64,000 nt of DNA. It comes from Chloroflexota bacterium. GTDB taxonomy: Bacteria; Chloroflexota; UBA6077; FW602-bin22; JACPRP01. The stretch spans positions 1-64,000 of the forward strand of contig JACPRP010000098.1 of assembly GCA_016189905.1 (NCBI GenBank), written 5' to 3'. Under the pieces are notes generated by a model, which searched no databases, was not told where the DNA came from, and saw only the letters and a list, made by a program, of their open reading frames with translations. The position numbers were made by a program, and so were the translations under genes. Positions 8,922-17,823 of this stretch are shown here, piece by piece (within the stretch, counting starts at the first letter, position 1; each line of letters begins with the position of its first letter).

Positions 8922-9683
8922 TCATTGGAGTAGTTCCAGGAAAAGGGCCTCTGTTTCGGCGGAGGGATCGGTGCCAAGCTCCTCGGCCAATAGCCGCCTG
9001 AGATGGTGATAGGTCTTTATTGCCGTAGCCCTGTTCCCACAGGCTATGTGCGCGCGGATCAGGAACCGACAGCTACTTTCTCGATATGGATCAACCTCTA
9101 TCGCCCGCATCGCGGTTTCTATGGCAAGGGTAGGCTGACCCGTGGATAGCCAGATCTGTGAAAGACAATCGAGCGAGCGCAAGAATTGCCTTTCTAAGGT
9201 TCTGCGCTGCGCTTCCACCCATTCTCCGTCATCTCCCGAGAGAAATGGGCGATTCGCGATGGCGTACACCACGCCGGCGTGGCCGAACGCCGCCTGTGGG
9301 CGCCCGAGCCTGAGTTCGCTCTCTGCCTCATCAATCGCGGCGGACGCCGCTTCGAGGTCCACCCACGTGTCGGCTGGGAGCGAAAGCTGATACTGGCCAA
9401 AGCCCCCGATTAGCGAGACGCCGCCGGCCTTCAAGTTGTCCCACGCCAGCAACGTTCGAATCCTGCTGATAAGAGCGCTCAGGGCCGCGCGCCACGCTTG
9501 GGGCGTTTCTTCCGGCCACACCAGTTGAGCTAGCTCCGCGCGTGACACGGGCCGGCCGTGGCAGTAAACGAGGTAGGCAAACGCGCGCCGTCCCTGTCGA
9601 TCTCGAAACTGTCGCTCGGTGACGACCATCTTACTTCCAACCGCTATTCCAACACGCCCCGTAAGGTAAACTCGGATGCTCAT
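8922..9683 (-). CDS. Small AfsR/SARP-type transcriptional activator (winged helix plus BTAD)
   Basis: 253 residues counted from the ATG at 9683. The frame runs further to 9845, but that extension covers the intergenic repeats and reads as noise. Residues 1-95 look like an OmpR-type winged helix (RQGRRAFAYLVYCHGRPVSR, then the LVWPEE wing). Residues about 100-250 form a BTAD helical-repeat domain typical of AfsR/SARP regulators (VDLEAASAAIDEAES, DPYRESSCRFLIRAHIACGN, EELGTDPSAET). Length matches small SARPs without an NTPase module. It is divergent from a DUF1059 gene, and the 85-bp gap between them holds three TGCCAAT-type direct repeats at 11-bp spacing, the operator layout of this family. 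Autoregulation and control of the DUF1059 gene are inferred. Confidence 0.85.
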   Translation of the reverse strand: MSIRVYLTGRVGIAVGSKMVVTERQFRDRQGRRAFAYLVYCHGRPVSRAELAQLVWPEETPQAWRAALSALISRIRTLLAWDNLKAGGVSLIGGFGQYQLSLPADTWVDLEAASAAIDEAESELRLGRPQAAFGHAGVVYAIANRPFLSGDDGEWVEAQRRTLERQFLRSLDCLSQIWLSTGQPTLAIETAMRAIEVDPYRESSCRFLIRAHIACGNRATAIKTYHHLRRLLAEELGTDPSAETEALFLELLQ

Positions 9684-9696
9684 CGCGTCAAAACCC

Positions 9697-9729
9697 TGCC
9701 AATCATTTGCCAATGATCTGCCATGAATC
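9697..9729 (+). promoter_or_regulatory. Three 11-bp-phased direct repeats: candidate SARP operator
   Basis: TGCCAATCATT (9697-9707), TGCCAATGATC (9708-9718) and TGCCATGAATC (9719-9729) follow each other with no gap. SARP activators are known to bind tandem heptamer repeats with 11-bp periodicity just upstream of a -10 element. Here the last repeat ends six bases before a TGn-extended -10 (9733-9741), and the adjacent gene encodes a SARP-type protein. Binding itself is inferred. Confidence 0.7.
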
Positions 9730-9732
9730 GCT

Positions 9733-9741
9733 TGGTAGCAT
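9733..9741 (+). promoter_or_regulatory. Candidate activator-dependent -10 of the DUF1059 gene
   Basis: TGGTAGCAT is a TGn-extended but imperfect -10 (TAGCAT at 9736-9741) immediately after the 11-bp repeats and about 28 bases before the ATG at 9769. A weak -10 with operator repeats in place of a -35 fits a promoter that needs an activator. Confidence 0.45.
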
Positions 9742-9768
9742 ACGTCCATCTTTTTGAGGAGGTGTTTC

Positions 9769-9921
9769 ATGACGCTGGTTATCGCATGCCCTTGCGGCCA
9801 AACGGTCCGGTCTGAAAGTGAGGATGAGCTGGTAAGCCTGGCCACCAGGCACGCGCAAGAGGTTCACAACCAGACCCCCACACGGGAACAGATTCTGTCG
9901 ATGGCGAAGCCTGAGGACTAG
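9769..9921 (+). CDS. DUF1059-type small protein
   Basis: A 50-residue gene too short for most ORF calls. The ATG at 9769 follows a strong GAGGAGGTG at 9756-9764. The product has an N-terminal CPCG motif, a polar middle (ESEDELVSLATRHAQEVH) and TPTREQILSMAKPED at the end. This matches the DUF1059 pattern: a paired-Cys strand, a helix with Glu-Asp-Glu, a conserved His, and a C-terminal REQ helix. Function is unknown. It is the divergent partner of the SARP-type regulator at 8922 and sits behind its proposed operator, so it may be that regulator's main local target. Confidence 0.8.
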   Translation: MTLVIACPCGQTVRSESEDELVSLATRHAQEVHNQTPTREQILSMAKPED

Positions 9922-10261
9922 TAACCTGCCATCAACGCTCTACCGAGAGGTGATTGGCAACGGGGTAAGAATAACATGGCGCGCCCAGGTTCACAACAAG
10001 CAGGCGTAGTGTCACATCTCGATGGAGTTGGGCCTTAGCTTCTGGAAGTTCAGCGCGGGCCGCAGGCATGTCTCCCTTACGGTGCAGGCCAACGGGGTCC
10101 TGCGGCCCCATCACAACATCGTGCTAACCTGCCTACATCTGAAGGTTCGTATTTTCGTCAGAGGCAAGCACCTCAGTGCCCTTCGTATCACACCCACGAC
10201 GTGTCTTTCTCGAATGATCACGTGCTAAATAGAGCGGTATAGCACTTACTCCCTACTGGTC

Positions 10262-10305
10262 TGGCAGTGGCAGTTTTCAAACCTGCCACTGCCATAGACA
10301 TTTTT
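10262..10305 (+). terminator. Strong hairpin with T-run
   Basis: A perfect 12-bp stem (TGGCAGTGGCAG at 10262-10273 against 10283-10294, 9-base loop) is followed six bases later by TTTTT (10301-10305). It lies 340 bases past the DUF1059 gene. The long distance means it could also end a leader or an unrecognised short RNA. Confidence 0.5.
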
Positions 10306-10373
10306 CGTGTCGGATCATTTGGCGACGATCCTATGGCAGGCTATCAGTGAAGTGAGCGGCGATTCGTTATATG

Positions 10374-10382
10374 TGCTAAAAT
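10374..10382 (+). promoter_or_regulatory. Extended -10 promoter of the MFS gene
   Basis: TGCTAAAAT is a TGn-extended -10 (TAAAAT at 10377-10382) about 55 bases before the TTG start at 10437. No clear -35 is visible. Confidence 0.4.
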
Positions 10383-10436
10383 GGGGTCGACTGGCGTGCC
10401 TCCGCTAAGTCGCTGGACGGAAAGGAGATTCATCCA

Positions 10437-11756
10437 TTGTTGACTGAGGATACGGATGGCCAGGCGACCTCAGGGACGGTATTGGAGATTCCGTGGATCG
10501 TGAAGCGCAACACGATCCTGCTCGCCTTGTCTCAGGCACTGGTGGGCACTGGAACGCACATGGTTCCGGCTTTGGGTCCGTTGTTGTCGGTAGAGCTGAT
10601 CGGATCGGCGGCTCTCGCCGGGGCGGCAGTCAGCATCGTCGGGGTGAGTCGGTTTATCGTGGCATACCCGCTGGGTAAGATAATGGACGTTTACGGCAGG
10701 CGTGCCGGACTGATGCTCGGGCTAGCCGTTGCCATCGTCGGCACCGTAGTGACAGGTACCTCCGTTATCTCGCACTCTTTCCCGATCTTCGTCATTGGGA
10801 TGTTGATCTTTGGGCTTGGAATGGGGGCGGCGCAGCAGATCCGCTTGGCCGCAGCGGATATGTACCCGCCCAGCCGGCGGGCCGAGGGGCTGGGGTTCGT
10901 GCTTACAGGATCGCTCATCGGCGCGTTCGGCGGACCAGTGATCATAAGCGTTGCGCAGTCTCTCTCGCCGGGACTCGGCCTGCCACCGTTGGCAACTCCC
11001 TGGCTGCTCGTGCCGGCGATGATCGTGCCGACTATCGTGCTCGTTTCGCGTATGCGGCCGGATCCCAAAGAAATCGCGACACACCTGGACCGATACTATC
11101 CTGGCCATAAGGCCGCTGATTCGGCAGCCTCCATGAAGCAGGGGCGTGCTGGAATCGGCGCTTTTATTAAGCACTATCCGAAGCGAGTGGCCTTCGTCGC
11201 CAGTTTCGGCGCCCAAGGCACTATGACTATGGTGATGGCGATGACCTCGCTGGCCCTGGCGGGCCAGGGTCATCCGCTGCCGGCGATCTCTCTTTCCGTT
11301 ACGATCCACGTCCTGGGCATGTTTGCCTTCTCTCTGCCGTTGGGTAAGCTAAGCGATGCCGTGGGCCGGCGTAGCGTGCTGGCCGCTGGTGCCGTTATCA
11401 CCATTCTGGGTGCCTTGCTGGTACCTGCCAGCCCCGACTACTGGGTGATCACCCTTGGAACGTTCTTGGTTGGCTTAGGATGGTCATGCATCAACGTGGC
11501 GTCGACGGCCGTGATCGCCGACACGACGAGGCCGCATGAAAGGGGACGGGCAATCGGTGTGAACGACGTCTTTTCCAGCGCGTCGGGAATCGTCCTTCCG
11601 ATGGTTGCTGGGCCACTGGTGGATAACTTCAGTCTCAACTCTATCGGCATATTGGGCGCACTGGTGATGATCGCGCCGCTATTGTTGTTGATTCGGCTAC
11701 GTGAACCAGCACCGGGGAAATACGAAGACGTGAGCGTCCTGCAACAGAAGCTCTGA
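10437..11756 (+). CDS. MFS transporter
   Basis: 439 residues with twelve predicted membrane helices in two six-helix halves. Each half has a motif-A-like loop between helices 2 and 3: GKIMDVYGRRAG in the first and GKLSDAVGRRSV in the second. This is the signature of the major facilitator superfamily. It is probably a drug or metabolite exporter of the DHA type; the substrate is not readable. The start is TTG at 10437 (a second TTG follows at 10440) with AAAGGAG at 10421-10427. About 20 polar residues precede the first helix. The gene stands alone: its own extended -10 lies upstream, and the next gene begins about 250 bp downstream. Confidence 0.9.
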   Translation: MLTEDTDGQATSGTVLEIPWIVKRNTILLALSQALVGTGTHMVPALGPLLSVELIGSAALAGAAVSIVGVSRFIVAYPLGKIMDVYGRRAGLMLGLAVAIVGTVVTGTSVISHSFPIFVIGMLIFGLGMGAAQQIRLAAADMYPPSRRAEGLGFVLTGSLIGAFGGPVIISVAQSLSPGLGLPPLATPWLLVPAMIVPTIVLVSRMRPDPKEIATHLDRYYPGHKAADSAASMKQGRAGIGAFIKHYPKRVAFVASFGAQGTMTMVMAMTSLALAGQGHPLPAISLSVTIHVLGMFAFSLPLGKLSDAVGRRSVLAAGAVITILGALLVPASPDYWVITLGTFLVGLGWSCINVASTAVIADTTRPHERGRAIGVNDVFSSASGIVLPMVAGPLVDNFSLNSIGILGALVMIAPLLLLIRLREPAPGKYEDVSVLQQKL

Positions 11757-12002
11757 TTGCGGCGGCGCTTCGGCAACGCTGCTCCAGGCCATCATCGCGG
11801 GCTGGAGCTTGCAGCGCGTTCGCAAACTATGATAAGCTTGGATGTGTTTTAGATGGCGCTTTGAGACGCAGAGAGAGTCTTGCGGCAAAACGATTCTTTG
11901 CGCCTTCCGTCAGCACGGTTTGCGAGCGCACTCTCAGTGTACTGTTTCCCTTCCAATCAAATGCCGTCAGAATGGAATACCAATTGTACGAGAGGTGAGC
12001 TA

Positions 12003-14495
12003 TTGGGCGCTGTCAGAGGGGTGGTTCGCAGGTTTGGGAACTATGGTTGGCTACGCGATCTCTCCGTTGTGCTTCTGCTACTTCTGGTATCTGTGTTCCT
12101 GTTCAGCACGGACTTGACGGAGGGGCGTATCTACTACGAATCGGACACGGCCACGTATTATTATCCTGTTATGTCAGCGGTAGACCGGGCGATCGACCGA
12201 AGCACACTGCCTCTGTGGACACCCCATATATTCGGCGGATACCCGCTCTTTGCGGATGGCGAGGGTGGCGCGCTCTACCCCCCGAATCTGCTGTTGCTCT
12301 GGCTCTTTCCAATTCAGAATGTGTTCCTCTTATTCAGCGTGGTGCGCTTTTTCTTGGCGAGCGTTTTTCAATACGCGTTTTGCCGTACCCTCGGTATTGG
12401 GCGGAGTGGCTCGCTCCTCGGGGGGCTCATCTTCGCTTACAGCAGCTTTATGATTGGGCAACTGCAGCACACTAATCTGGGCAATAGCGCCATCTGGCTG
12501 CCTTTAGTCCTTCTATTTGCCGAGCGCGCGATGCGATATTCAGGGCGGAAGCGCTACCTTTATTTGCTGCTCGGGGGCGGGTCTGTGGGTATGCAAAGCG
12601 TTGCGGTGCACGTTCAGCCGGTGATTCTAACCCTTTTCGCGTTGGCGCTTTACGTCGTTTTTCGAACTATGCTGTGTCGTTCGCTGGACGTGTGGCAGGC
12701 AAGAGGCGACTCCTCGCGTGTGGGCACTATTCTAACCGCCACGAGGAAGATGTGCGTGCAGGCTCCTTTCGCGGGCGCGGTGATCGGGTCAATCACTGTC
12801 CTGGGCATCGGGCTCGCGGCCGTGCAGCTTTTGCCGCTCTATGAGCTGGCGCAATTCGCCGAAAGGGGCACGAGGCCGACTTACCTGTTTGGCGCGTCGT
12901 ACGCGCTGCCGGTCACGAGCCTGGCGACGCTGGTGTTTCCTTATTTCTTCATTGGCCCTAACGACTATTACTGGTCGCTGTGGAACCGCTGGGAAACGAC
13001 TGTCTACGCGGCAATCGCCCCATCGATTCTCGCCTCGCTCGCGATTATCTTTGTCAGGCGTAGAACGGTGCTCTTCTTTGGTTTCCTGGCAGCATTGAGC
13101 CTGTACCTGGCGTTGGGGGATTACCCGCCGCTGAAGCTATACTGGCTTTTGTGGCAGCTACCAGGATTTCACTCTCTCCGTGATCCCGGTCGCTTTTCGT
13201 TTCTTTTCGTTTTCTCCGTGGCGGTTCTGGCGCCGATGGGATTGGATTGGCTCACGCGCACTCTGGGAAGGCGCGCGAGCGGGCCCGAGAAGTATGCCAC
13301 AAGAGTCACGCTGTTCGGCGTGGCGATGGTCGTCTTGTCTGTAACCCTTCTCGCCGGTGTGTTGGCGTTCCGTGAGATAGTCTTGAGCAATAAGGACGCA
13401 GCCCTCGACGTCATTCGAGGGCAGTATCTGAAAACGAACTACGGCGGCTTCGGCCTTGACCCTGAGAGGGTGTACCAGTCGCTTCTGTATTCGCTGGATG
13501 TTTGGAATCCAAAGACAATGAGACCGTTCATCTTTTTGATCGGGGTGGCGGCGCTCCTCCTCTTGTGGGTGCGTTTTCGACGGCTCACGTCGGTACTGGT
13601 GATCGCCGTGTTGATGGTGAGCCTGGTCGATCTGATGACCTTTGCGGTCGATTTCCACCCTCGAATGCCTTTTAGATCGCTGTCGATACCTTCGGGGGTG
13701 GCCAAGTTCCTTGTCGATAATAATGGATTGCAGCGAGTATATAACAGAGGGTTCGTGAATCTTACCGATGCCAATAAGCTTATGACCTGGAGGATATCGA
13801 AAGTAGGCGGCTATAGCTCTTTAAGCCCGAGCAGGAACAGTGATTTCAACCGTGCGATAGAGAGCGGGAGCTTCCGACTGCTCGACCTGTGGAACGTGCG
13901 CTACATCGTGACCCGCGGCGGTCAGGCGATGCCGCCAGAGTACACGACGGTGTACCAGGAAGACGATGTAGCCGTTTATGAGAACCCCCACCCGCTGCCG
14001 CGCGCGTTTCTTGTTAGCGCGGCAACCTTTACGCAGGGTGAGAGGGCCGTGCTGAGTGTAATCAATGAGGGTGCGTTCGATCCTTCGCGAGTCGTGGTGC
14101 TAGAAGAGAGCTTCGACCAGTCGCTGCTGGCTTCGAACAGAGAGGTAGCAGGTGCTGACCCTGCCGCCGTAACGCGACGGTCGGGAGAGGCGCGAATTGT
14201 GGAGTATGACAATGAATTGGTAGGAATAGATACTACCTCGTCCGATAACGCGTTCTTGCTTCTGTCGGACTCTTATTATCCTGGATGGAAGGCGTACGTC
14301 GACGGCCAGGAAACGAAGATCTACCGTGCCAATTACCTGTTTCGAGGGGTGTTCCTCCCCGCTGGCTCGCACCAGGTGATTTTTCGCTATGAGCCGACCT
14401 CGTTTTACGTGGGCCGAATCGTTTCTCTCGCAACTTTGTTCTTTGTGGTGGTAGCAGCAGGAATCTTGGCGCTTGCTCCCCGTCGCTTGCGATGA
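12003..14495 (+). CDS. YfhO-family polytopic membrane protein
   Basis: About 830 residues. The open frame reaches 11880, but the TTG at 12003 has GAGAGGTGAG just upstream, so I place the start there; ATG 11961 is the other candidate. About 12 membrane helices fill residues 20-590. The first outer loop carries YESDTATYYYPV and PLWTPHIFGGYPLFADGEGG, typical of the YfhO family (GT-C-like fold). The C-terminal 250 residues form an extracytoplasmic domain with DSYYPGWKAYVDGQET and a final membrane helix, also typical. YfhO of Gram-positives is implicated in glycosylating wall or lipoteichoic polymers with lipid-linked sugar. It overlaps the next GT-C-like gene by four bases, which suggests joint work in surface glycan assembly. 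Confidence 0.85.
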   Translation: MGAVRGVVRRFGNYGWLRDLSVVLLLLLVSVFLFSTDLTEGRIYYESDTATYYYPVMSAVDRAIDRSTLPLWTPHIFGGYPLFADGEGGALYPPNLLLLWLFPIQNVFLLFSVVRFFLASVFQYAFCRTLGIGRSGSLLGGLIFAYSSFMIGQLQHTNLGNSAIWLPLVLLFAERAMRYSGRKRYLYLLLGGGSVGMQSVAVHVQPVILTLFALALYVVFRTMLCRSLDVWQARGDSSRVGTILTATRKMCVQAPFAGAVIGSITVLGIGLAAVQLLPLYELAQFAERGTRPTYLFGASYALPVTSLATLVFPYFFIGPNDYYWSLWNRWETTVYAAIAPSILASLAIIFVRRRTVLFFGFLAALSLYLALGDYPPLKLYWLLWQLPGFHSLRDPGRFSFLFVFSVAVLAPMGLDWLTRTLGRRASGPEKYATRVTLFGVAMVVLSVTLLAGVLAFREIVLSNKDAALDVIRGQYLKTNYGGFGLDPERVYQSLLYSLDVWNPKTMRPFIFLIGVAALLLLWVRFRRLTSVLVIAVLMVSLVDLMTFAVDFHPRMPFRSLSIPSGVAKFLVDNNGLQRVYNRGFVNLTDANKLMTWRISKVGGYSSLSPSRNSDFNRAIESGSFRLLDLWNVRYIVTRGGQAMPPEYTTVYQEDDVAVYENPHPLPRAFLVSAATFTQGERAVLSVINEGAFDPSRVVVLEESFDQSLLASNREVAGADPAAVTRRSGEARIVEYDNELVGIDTTSSDNAFLLLSDSYYPGWKAYVDGQETKIYRANYLFRGVFLPAGSHQVIFRYEPTSFYVGRIVSLATLFFVVVAAGILALAPRRLR

Positions 14496-16087
14496 ACCTG
14501 CCTTCTCTTCAACTCATCCCAAGAAACCGCACCTTTTGGTGGCTCTTTGCTCTTGGGTCGGCGACGGAGATAACATACGTCCTGTTTTTCGTGATTCCCT
14601 TCTATCTGCCTCGGTATTACGAAACCCCACTTCTCGATCTCGGGAAGATAACCGAGTACCAGCGTGATGCGGCTTGGAGGTTCTTCGCAGTCTTTTTCGT
14701 TCTCTTCGTGCTGTACTACGCGGGCTATCGTTTTTGCGGCGCAGGTTCCCGGAGGGCAACCGCAACAGAGCGTGGTCAGAACGCCTGCCTTTACATCGAT
14801 GATAGGAATGGTGACGCCCTGGACATCCCGAGTCAGAGCCACGCCAATCGGGCCAGTATCGCGCTCGTGATTGCGTTCGGCCTGATATTCAGCGGCTCAT
14901 TGCTCTTGATTTACCCGATCACGGCAATAGATATTTTCGACTACATATTTCACGGGCGAATCCTGATAACCTATCATCAGAATCCTTTCACTGCGGTTGT
15001 CGCGGATTTCCCAAACGATCCGTTCTACCCGTATCCTGCCTGGAAGTATGCGCCCTCCAATTACGGCCCCACGTGGGCAATCCTCAGCGTCCTGCCGAGC
15101 GCTCTTGGAGGAGACAGCCTTCTGCTCAATCTTCTTTTCTACAAGATCCTGGCGGTCGGGTTTTTCTTGCTGGCCGTGTGGCTAACCTATCTTGTGCTCG
15201 ATCGGCTGGCTCCCCACTATGCGCTGGCTGGCACACTCCTGCTTGCCTGGAATCCATTGGCCATATTTGAAACCGCTGGGAACGGCCATAACGATTCCGT
15301 TATGGCATTCTTCCTCGTTTTGAGCATCTACTTCCTGGTGGCCAACCACCGAAAGATGTCCGTAGTTGCGCTAACGGTTTCTAGCCTGGTCAAGTTCATT
15401 ACAGGCTTCTTGCTGCCTCTGTTTATTATTGGCACCAGTAAAGGGCTGATCGGGTGGCGCAGCAGGTTTGCCTTCGTAGCCAGCGGCATTCTTATTCCCC
15501 TCACGCTTACAGCAGCCATGTTCGCGCCCTTTTGGAATGGACCAGAGACGCTGGGAATCGAACGTCGTGAGGAGATGTTTACATCTTCGATACCTACCTT
15601 GCTTACGTTGTTGCTGGAGCCGTACGTGGGTGAGCAGGAGTCGTTGAACTTGGTCTCCAAGGGCAGCGCCATCCTGTTCGGTGTGATAGTCATCTGGTTT
15701 GCGGTTCGTACCATGCCTCAATATCCAAAGATAATCGAGGCAAGCTTCGAGCTGCTTTTCGTCTATTTGATGTTCTTCTGCCTCTGGTTCCAGCCGTGGT
15801 ATCTCATCTGGATAATGCCGTTGGCCGCGCTGATCCCTAGGGGAGACGTGGCAAATCGAATGGTGGTGTTCTCGGCGACGGCGACGTTGGCCTACCTCGT
15901 GTTAGATTACCTCTGGCCGTGGCACATTGATGATTTTGATACTCTTGCCGTTCAAGGGCGTCTGGTCGCCGTAGTGTTTCCTTTGCCGTTTTTGCTAACG
16001 GTCCACGGCATGCTGAGGAATCGCATCGACCCCTTTGCAGCCTTAGAAGCCGTCAGGAAGATGATTTGGAGAGGGTTGGCTACGTAG
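14492..16087 (+). CDS. GT-C-type membrane glycosyltransferase, mannosyltransferase-like
   Basis: 531 residues with about 11-13 membrane helices. The first large outer loop has DIFDYIFHGRILITYHQNPFT, here split as DIFDYIFHGR and YHQNPFT, followed by YAPSNYGPTWA. This pattern is seen in polyprenol-phosphate-mannose-dependent alpha-mannosyltransferases and related DUF2029/GT87-type proteins, where the acidic residue of the first loop is catalytic. ETAGNGHNDS lies in a later loop, as in that group. The ATG at 14492 overlaps the stop of the YfhO-like gene (ATGA), so the two are translationally coupled. It probably transfers a lipid-linked hexose outside the membrane; the acceptor is unknown. Confidence 0.8.
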   Translation: MNLPSLQLIPRNRTFWWLFALGSATEITYVLFFVIPFYLPRYYETPLLDLGKITEYQRDAAWRFFAVFFVLFVLYYAGYRFCGAGSRRATATERGQNACLYIDDRNGDALDIPSQSHANRASIALVIAFGLIFSGSLLLIYPITAIDIFDYIFHGRILITYHQNPFTAVVADFPNDPFYPYPAWKYAPSNYGPTWAILSVLPSALGGDSLLLNLLFYKILAVGFFLLAVWLTYLVLDRLAPHYALAGTLLLAWNPLAIFETAGNGHNDSVMAFFLVLSIYFLVANHRKMSVVALTVSSLVKFITGFLLPLFIIGTSKGLIGWRSRFAFVASGILIPLTLTAAMFAPFWNGPETLGIERREEMFTSSIPTLLTLLLEPYVGEQESLNLVSKGSAILFGVIVIWFAVRTMPQYPKIIEASFELLFVYLMFFCLWFQPWYLIWIMPLAALIPRGDVANRMVVFSATATLAYLVLDYLWPWHIDDFDTLAVQGRLVAVVFPLPFLLTVHGMLRNRIDPFAALEAVRKMIWRGLAT

Positions 16088-16229
16088 TTTTTGGTGCGAG
16101 ATGCCAGAGCCGGTAGGAATTGCTGCCAAACTTCTTGGCATTACTCTTGCCGAAGAAAAGGAATTGCCAGCTTCCACGCCATGAGCGTTTTTAGGTTAAC
16201 GGTGGCACATAATCGGCCGGAGGAGTGTC

Positions 16230-17012
16230 ATGCGTTTTCTGCTTGCCCTATCCTTTCTTGTATCGGCATTGGTACTCACGTCGAAGGCACCGGTTTGGGC
16301 CAACGCAGGTGATTGCGAGTTCGTTTTAGGGTTCAAGACGTTGCACGATCAAATTCCAAACGTCGTTGGCGAGTGTCTGGACAACGCGCACTTCGATGCA
16401 GATCTGGGCGAAACCCTCCAGGCCACCACTGGCAGTCGTACAGATGGAGCTCTTGGTGGGCTCCTGGTTTGGCGCAAGGTCGACAACTTAACCTGGTTCT
16501 CCGACGGGGTCAATACTTGGATAAACGGGCCGCAAGGATTGCAGCAGCGGCTTAACACCGAGCGCTTCCCCTGGGAGCTTGAAACGCTCGAAAACGCGGC
16601 GTACACGCTTCAGGATATGCCATTCGTGCTGAACGTGGGGAAGGCCGAACTCATAACAGACTCACCGCAAGTCATTCGGCTGTTCGCAAACCTGCATCAG
16701 AATAACGTCGCCTACGGCGACCTGAATGGAGATGGGATAGCGGACGCGGCTGTTCGAATCGTGCTCAATACAGGGGGGAGTGGCGACTTCAACCATTTGG
16801 CGGCGATGGTCAGTAATGGGGGAGTGATTCAACAAGCGGCCTCCGCTTTTCTTGGCGACCGAGTGAGGGTCAACGCGGTATCAATTGCCGACGGTGTGAT
16901 CACCGTTGACGAGATTGTCCACGGAGCATCAGACCTACTCTGTTGCCCGACTGTGCCGAAAACGGTGAAGCTTCGGCTGTTAGACGGAGAATTGGAGGAA
17001 GTCGCTCAATAG
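16230..17012 (+). CDS. Secreted protein, unknown function
   Basis: 260 residues with a clear signal peptide (residues 1-25, cleavage after VWANA). The mature part has GGLLVWRKVDNLTWFSDGVN and INGPQGLQQRLN, a motif shared by many secreted proteins of Chloroflexota and Cyanobacteria. Further on, DLNGDGIADAAV looks like a calcium-binding FG-GAP/dockerin-type loop within a domain that ends near 250. Two Cys (CC) are near the C-terminus. No catalytic residues can be named. ATG follows GGAGGAG. A short hairpin with T-run is directly downstream, so it is likely a single-gene transcript. Confidence 0.7.
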   Translation: MRFLLALSFLVSALVLTSKAPVWANAGDCEFVLGFKTLHDQIPNVVGECLDNAHFDADLGETLQATTGSRTDGALGGLLVWRKVDNLTWFSDGVNTWINGPQGLQQRLNTERFPWELETLENAAYTLQDMPFVLNVGKAELITDSPQVIRLFANLHQNNVAYGDLNGDGIADAAVRIVLNTGGSGDFNHLAAMVSNGGVIQQAASAFLGDRVRVNAVSIADGVITVDEIVHGASDLLCCPTVPKTVKLRLLDGELEEVAQ

Positions 17013-17023
17013 GCTAGAGTCTG

Positions 17024-17041
17024 ACTGCCTACGGCAGTTTT
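17024..17041 (+). terminator. Short hairpin terminator after the secreted protein gene
   Basis: ACTGCC (17024-17029), loop TAC, GGCAGT (17033-17038), then T at 17038-17041. The stem is only six pairs, so it is weak, but it begins just 12 bases after the stop codon. Confidence 0.45.
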
Positions 17042-17156
17042 GGCGTTTAATCGCAAACACCTGCACGGCATAGCACTTGCTGTCACTGGAGTCAGGTTGC
17101 TCATGATGCGCCCGCGCGTGGGTGCGGAGACGCTTGGCTCCAGAGGGCAGTAGAGA

Positions 17157-17699
17157 ATGCTGGACTGGCTTATCTCAATCGATCTGGTTGAGATATTTGC
17201 CCCTACGATGTCACCCCTCGAAGCGGTGTTGCGGATTTCTGTCGTCTACCTTTTTCTCTTTTCGCTGCTTCGTGTTGTGCTGAAGCGCGAAGCAGCGGCT
17301 ATCGGCATCACCGATTTGCTGGTGGTGGTGCTGATCGCCGATGCTGTGCAAAACGCGATGGCTGACGAGTATAGGAGTGTTACCGATGGACTGGTCCTAG
17401 GCGCGACTCTCGTCTTCTGGGACTGGGCTCTTTCATATGCTGCCGCGCGGTGGCGTCGCTTTGGCAGGGTGATCCGTCCAGCTCCCCTGTTATTGGTGCG
17501 TAACGGCGAACCGATCTGGGACAATTTGCGGAAGGAGCATCTCACTGAAGAGGAGCTGGCAAGCCACGTGCGCCTACAAGGGTTGGAAAGAATCGAAGAC
17601 GTGAAATACGCGTTTATGGAAACCGACGGGCGCATAAGTGTCATTCCGAAAGAAGGGAATCAGTCCCAAGGGAGCAGAGACAAGAACAAGGCGATATGA
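17157..17699 (+). CDS. YetF/YcaP-family (DUF421) membrane protein
   Basis: 180 residues with three N-terminal helices (about 25-45, 52-70, 80-100) and a soluble C-terminal domain. That domain carries LLLVRNGEPIWDNLRKE, EELASHVRLQGL and the two-strand end EDVKYAFMETDGRISVIPK. This is the DUF421/YetF layout, in which the C-terminal domain lies in the cytoplasm and forms oligomers. Function is not established in the family. ATG is preceded by an AGAGGGCAG stretch. The last 15 residues are Lys/Asp/Gln rich. It stands alone between a secreted protein gene and the repeat-rich gap before the convergent anti-sigma gene. Confidence 0.85.
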   Translation: MLDWLISIDLVEIFAPTMSPLEAVLRISVVYLFLFSLLRVVLKREAAAIGITDLLVVVLIADAVQNAMADEYRSVTDGLVLGATLVFWDWALSYAAARWRRFGRVIRPAPLLLVRNGEPIWDNLRKEHLTEEELASHVRLQGLERIEDVKYAFMETDGRISVIPKEGNQSQGSRDKNKAI

Positions 17700-17823
17700 A
17701 GTTAGCACGCAGCCGTCTTGATGTCAACGGCTCGAAACGAGGACGTTTAGAGAAGGCGGTCAGCGCAGCGCGCTCCTATGGGGGACAGGGATCGGATTGA
17801 ATTGGCGCACCCCGCACGCCAGT

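Larger units (their letters stand above)
9922..10436. other. Intergenic stretch of about 515 bp
   Basis: No convincing gene. The two open frames here (about 60-68 codons) lack a ribosome binding site and recognisable composition. It contains a terminator-like hairpin (10262-10305) and the extended -10 promoter of the MFS gene (10374-10382). The 9930-10260 part has no structure that I can name. Confidence 0.5.

Noticed and set aside
10022-10228. 68-codon open frame in the 9.9-10.4 kb gap
   Set aside because: No ribosome binding site, no recognisable composition; probably chance.
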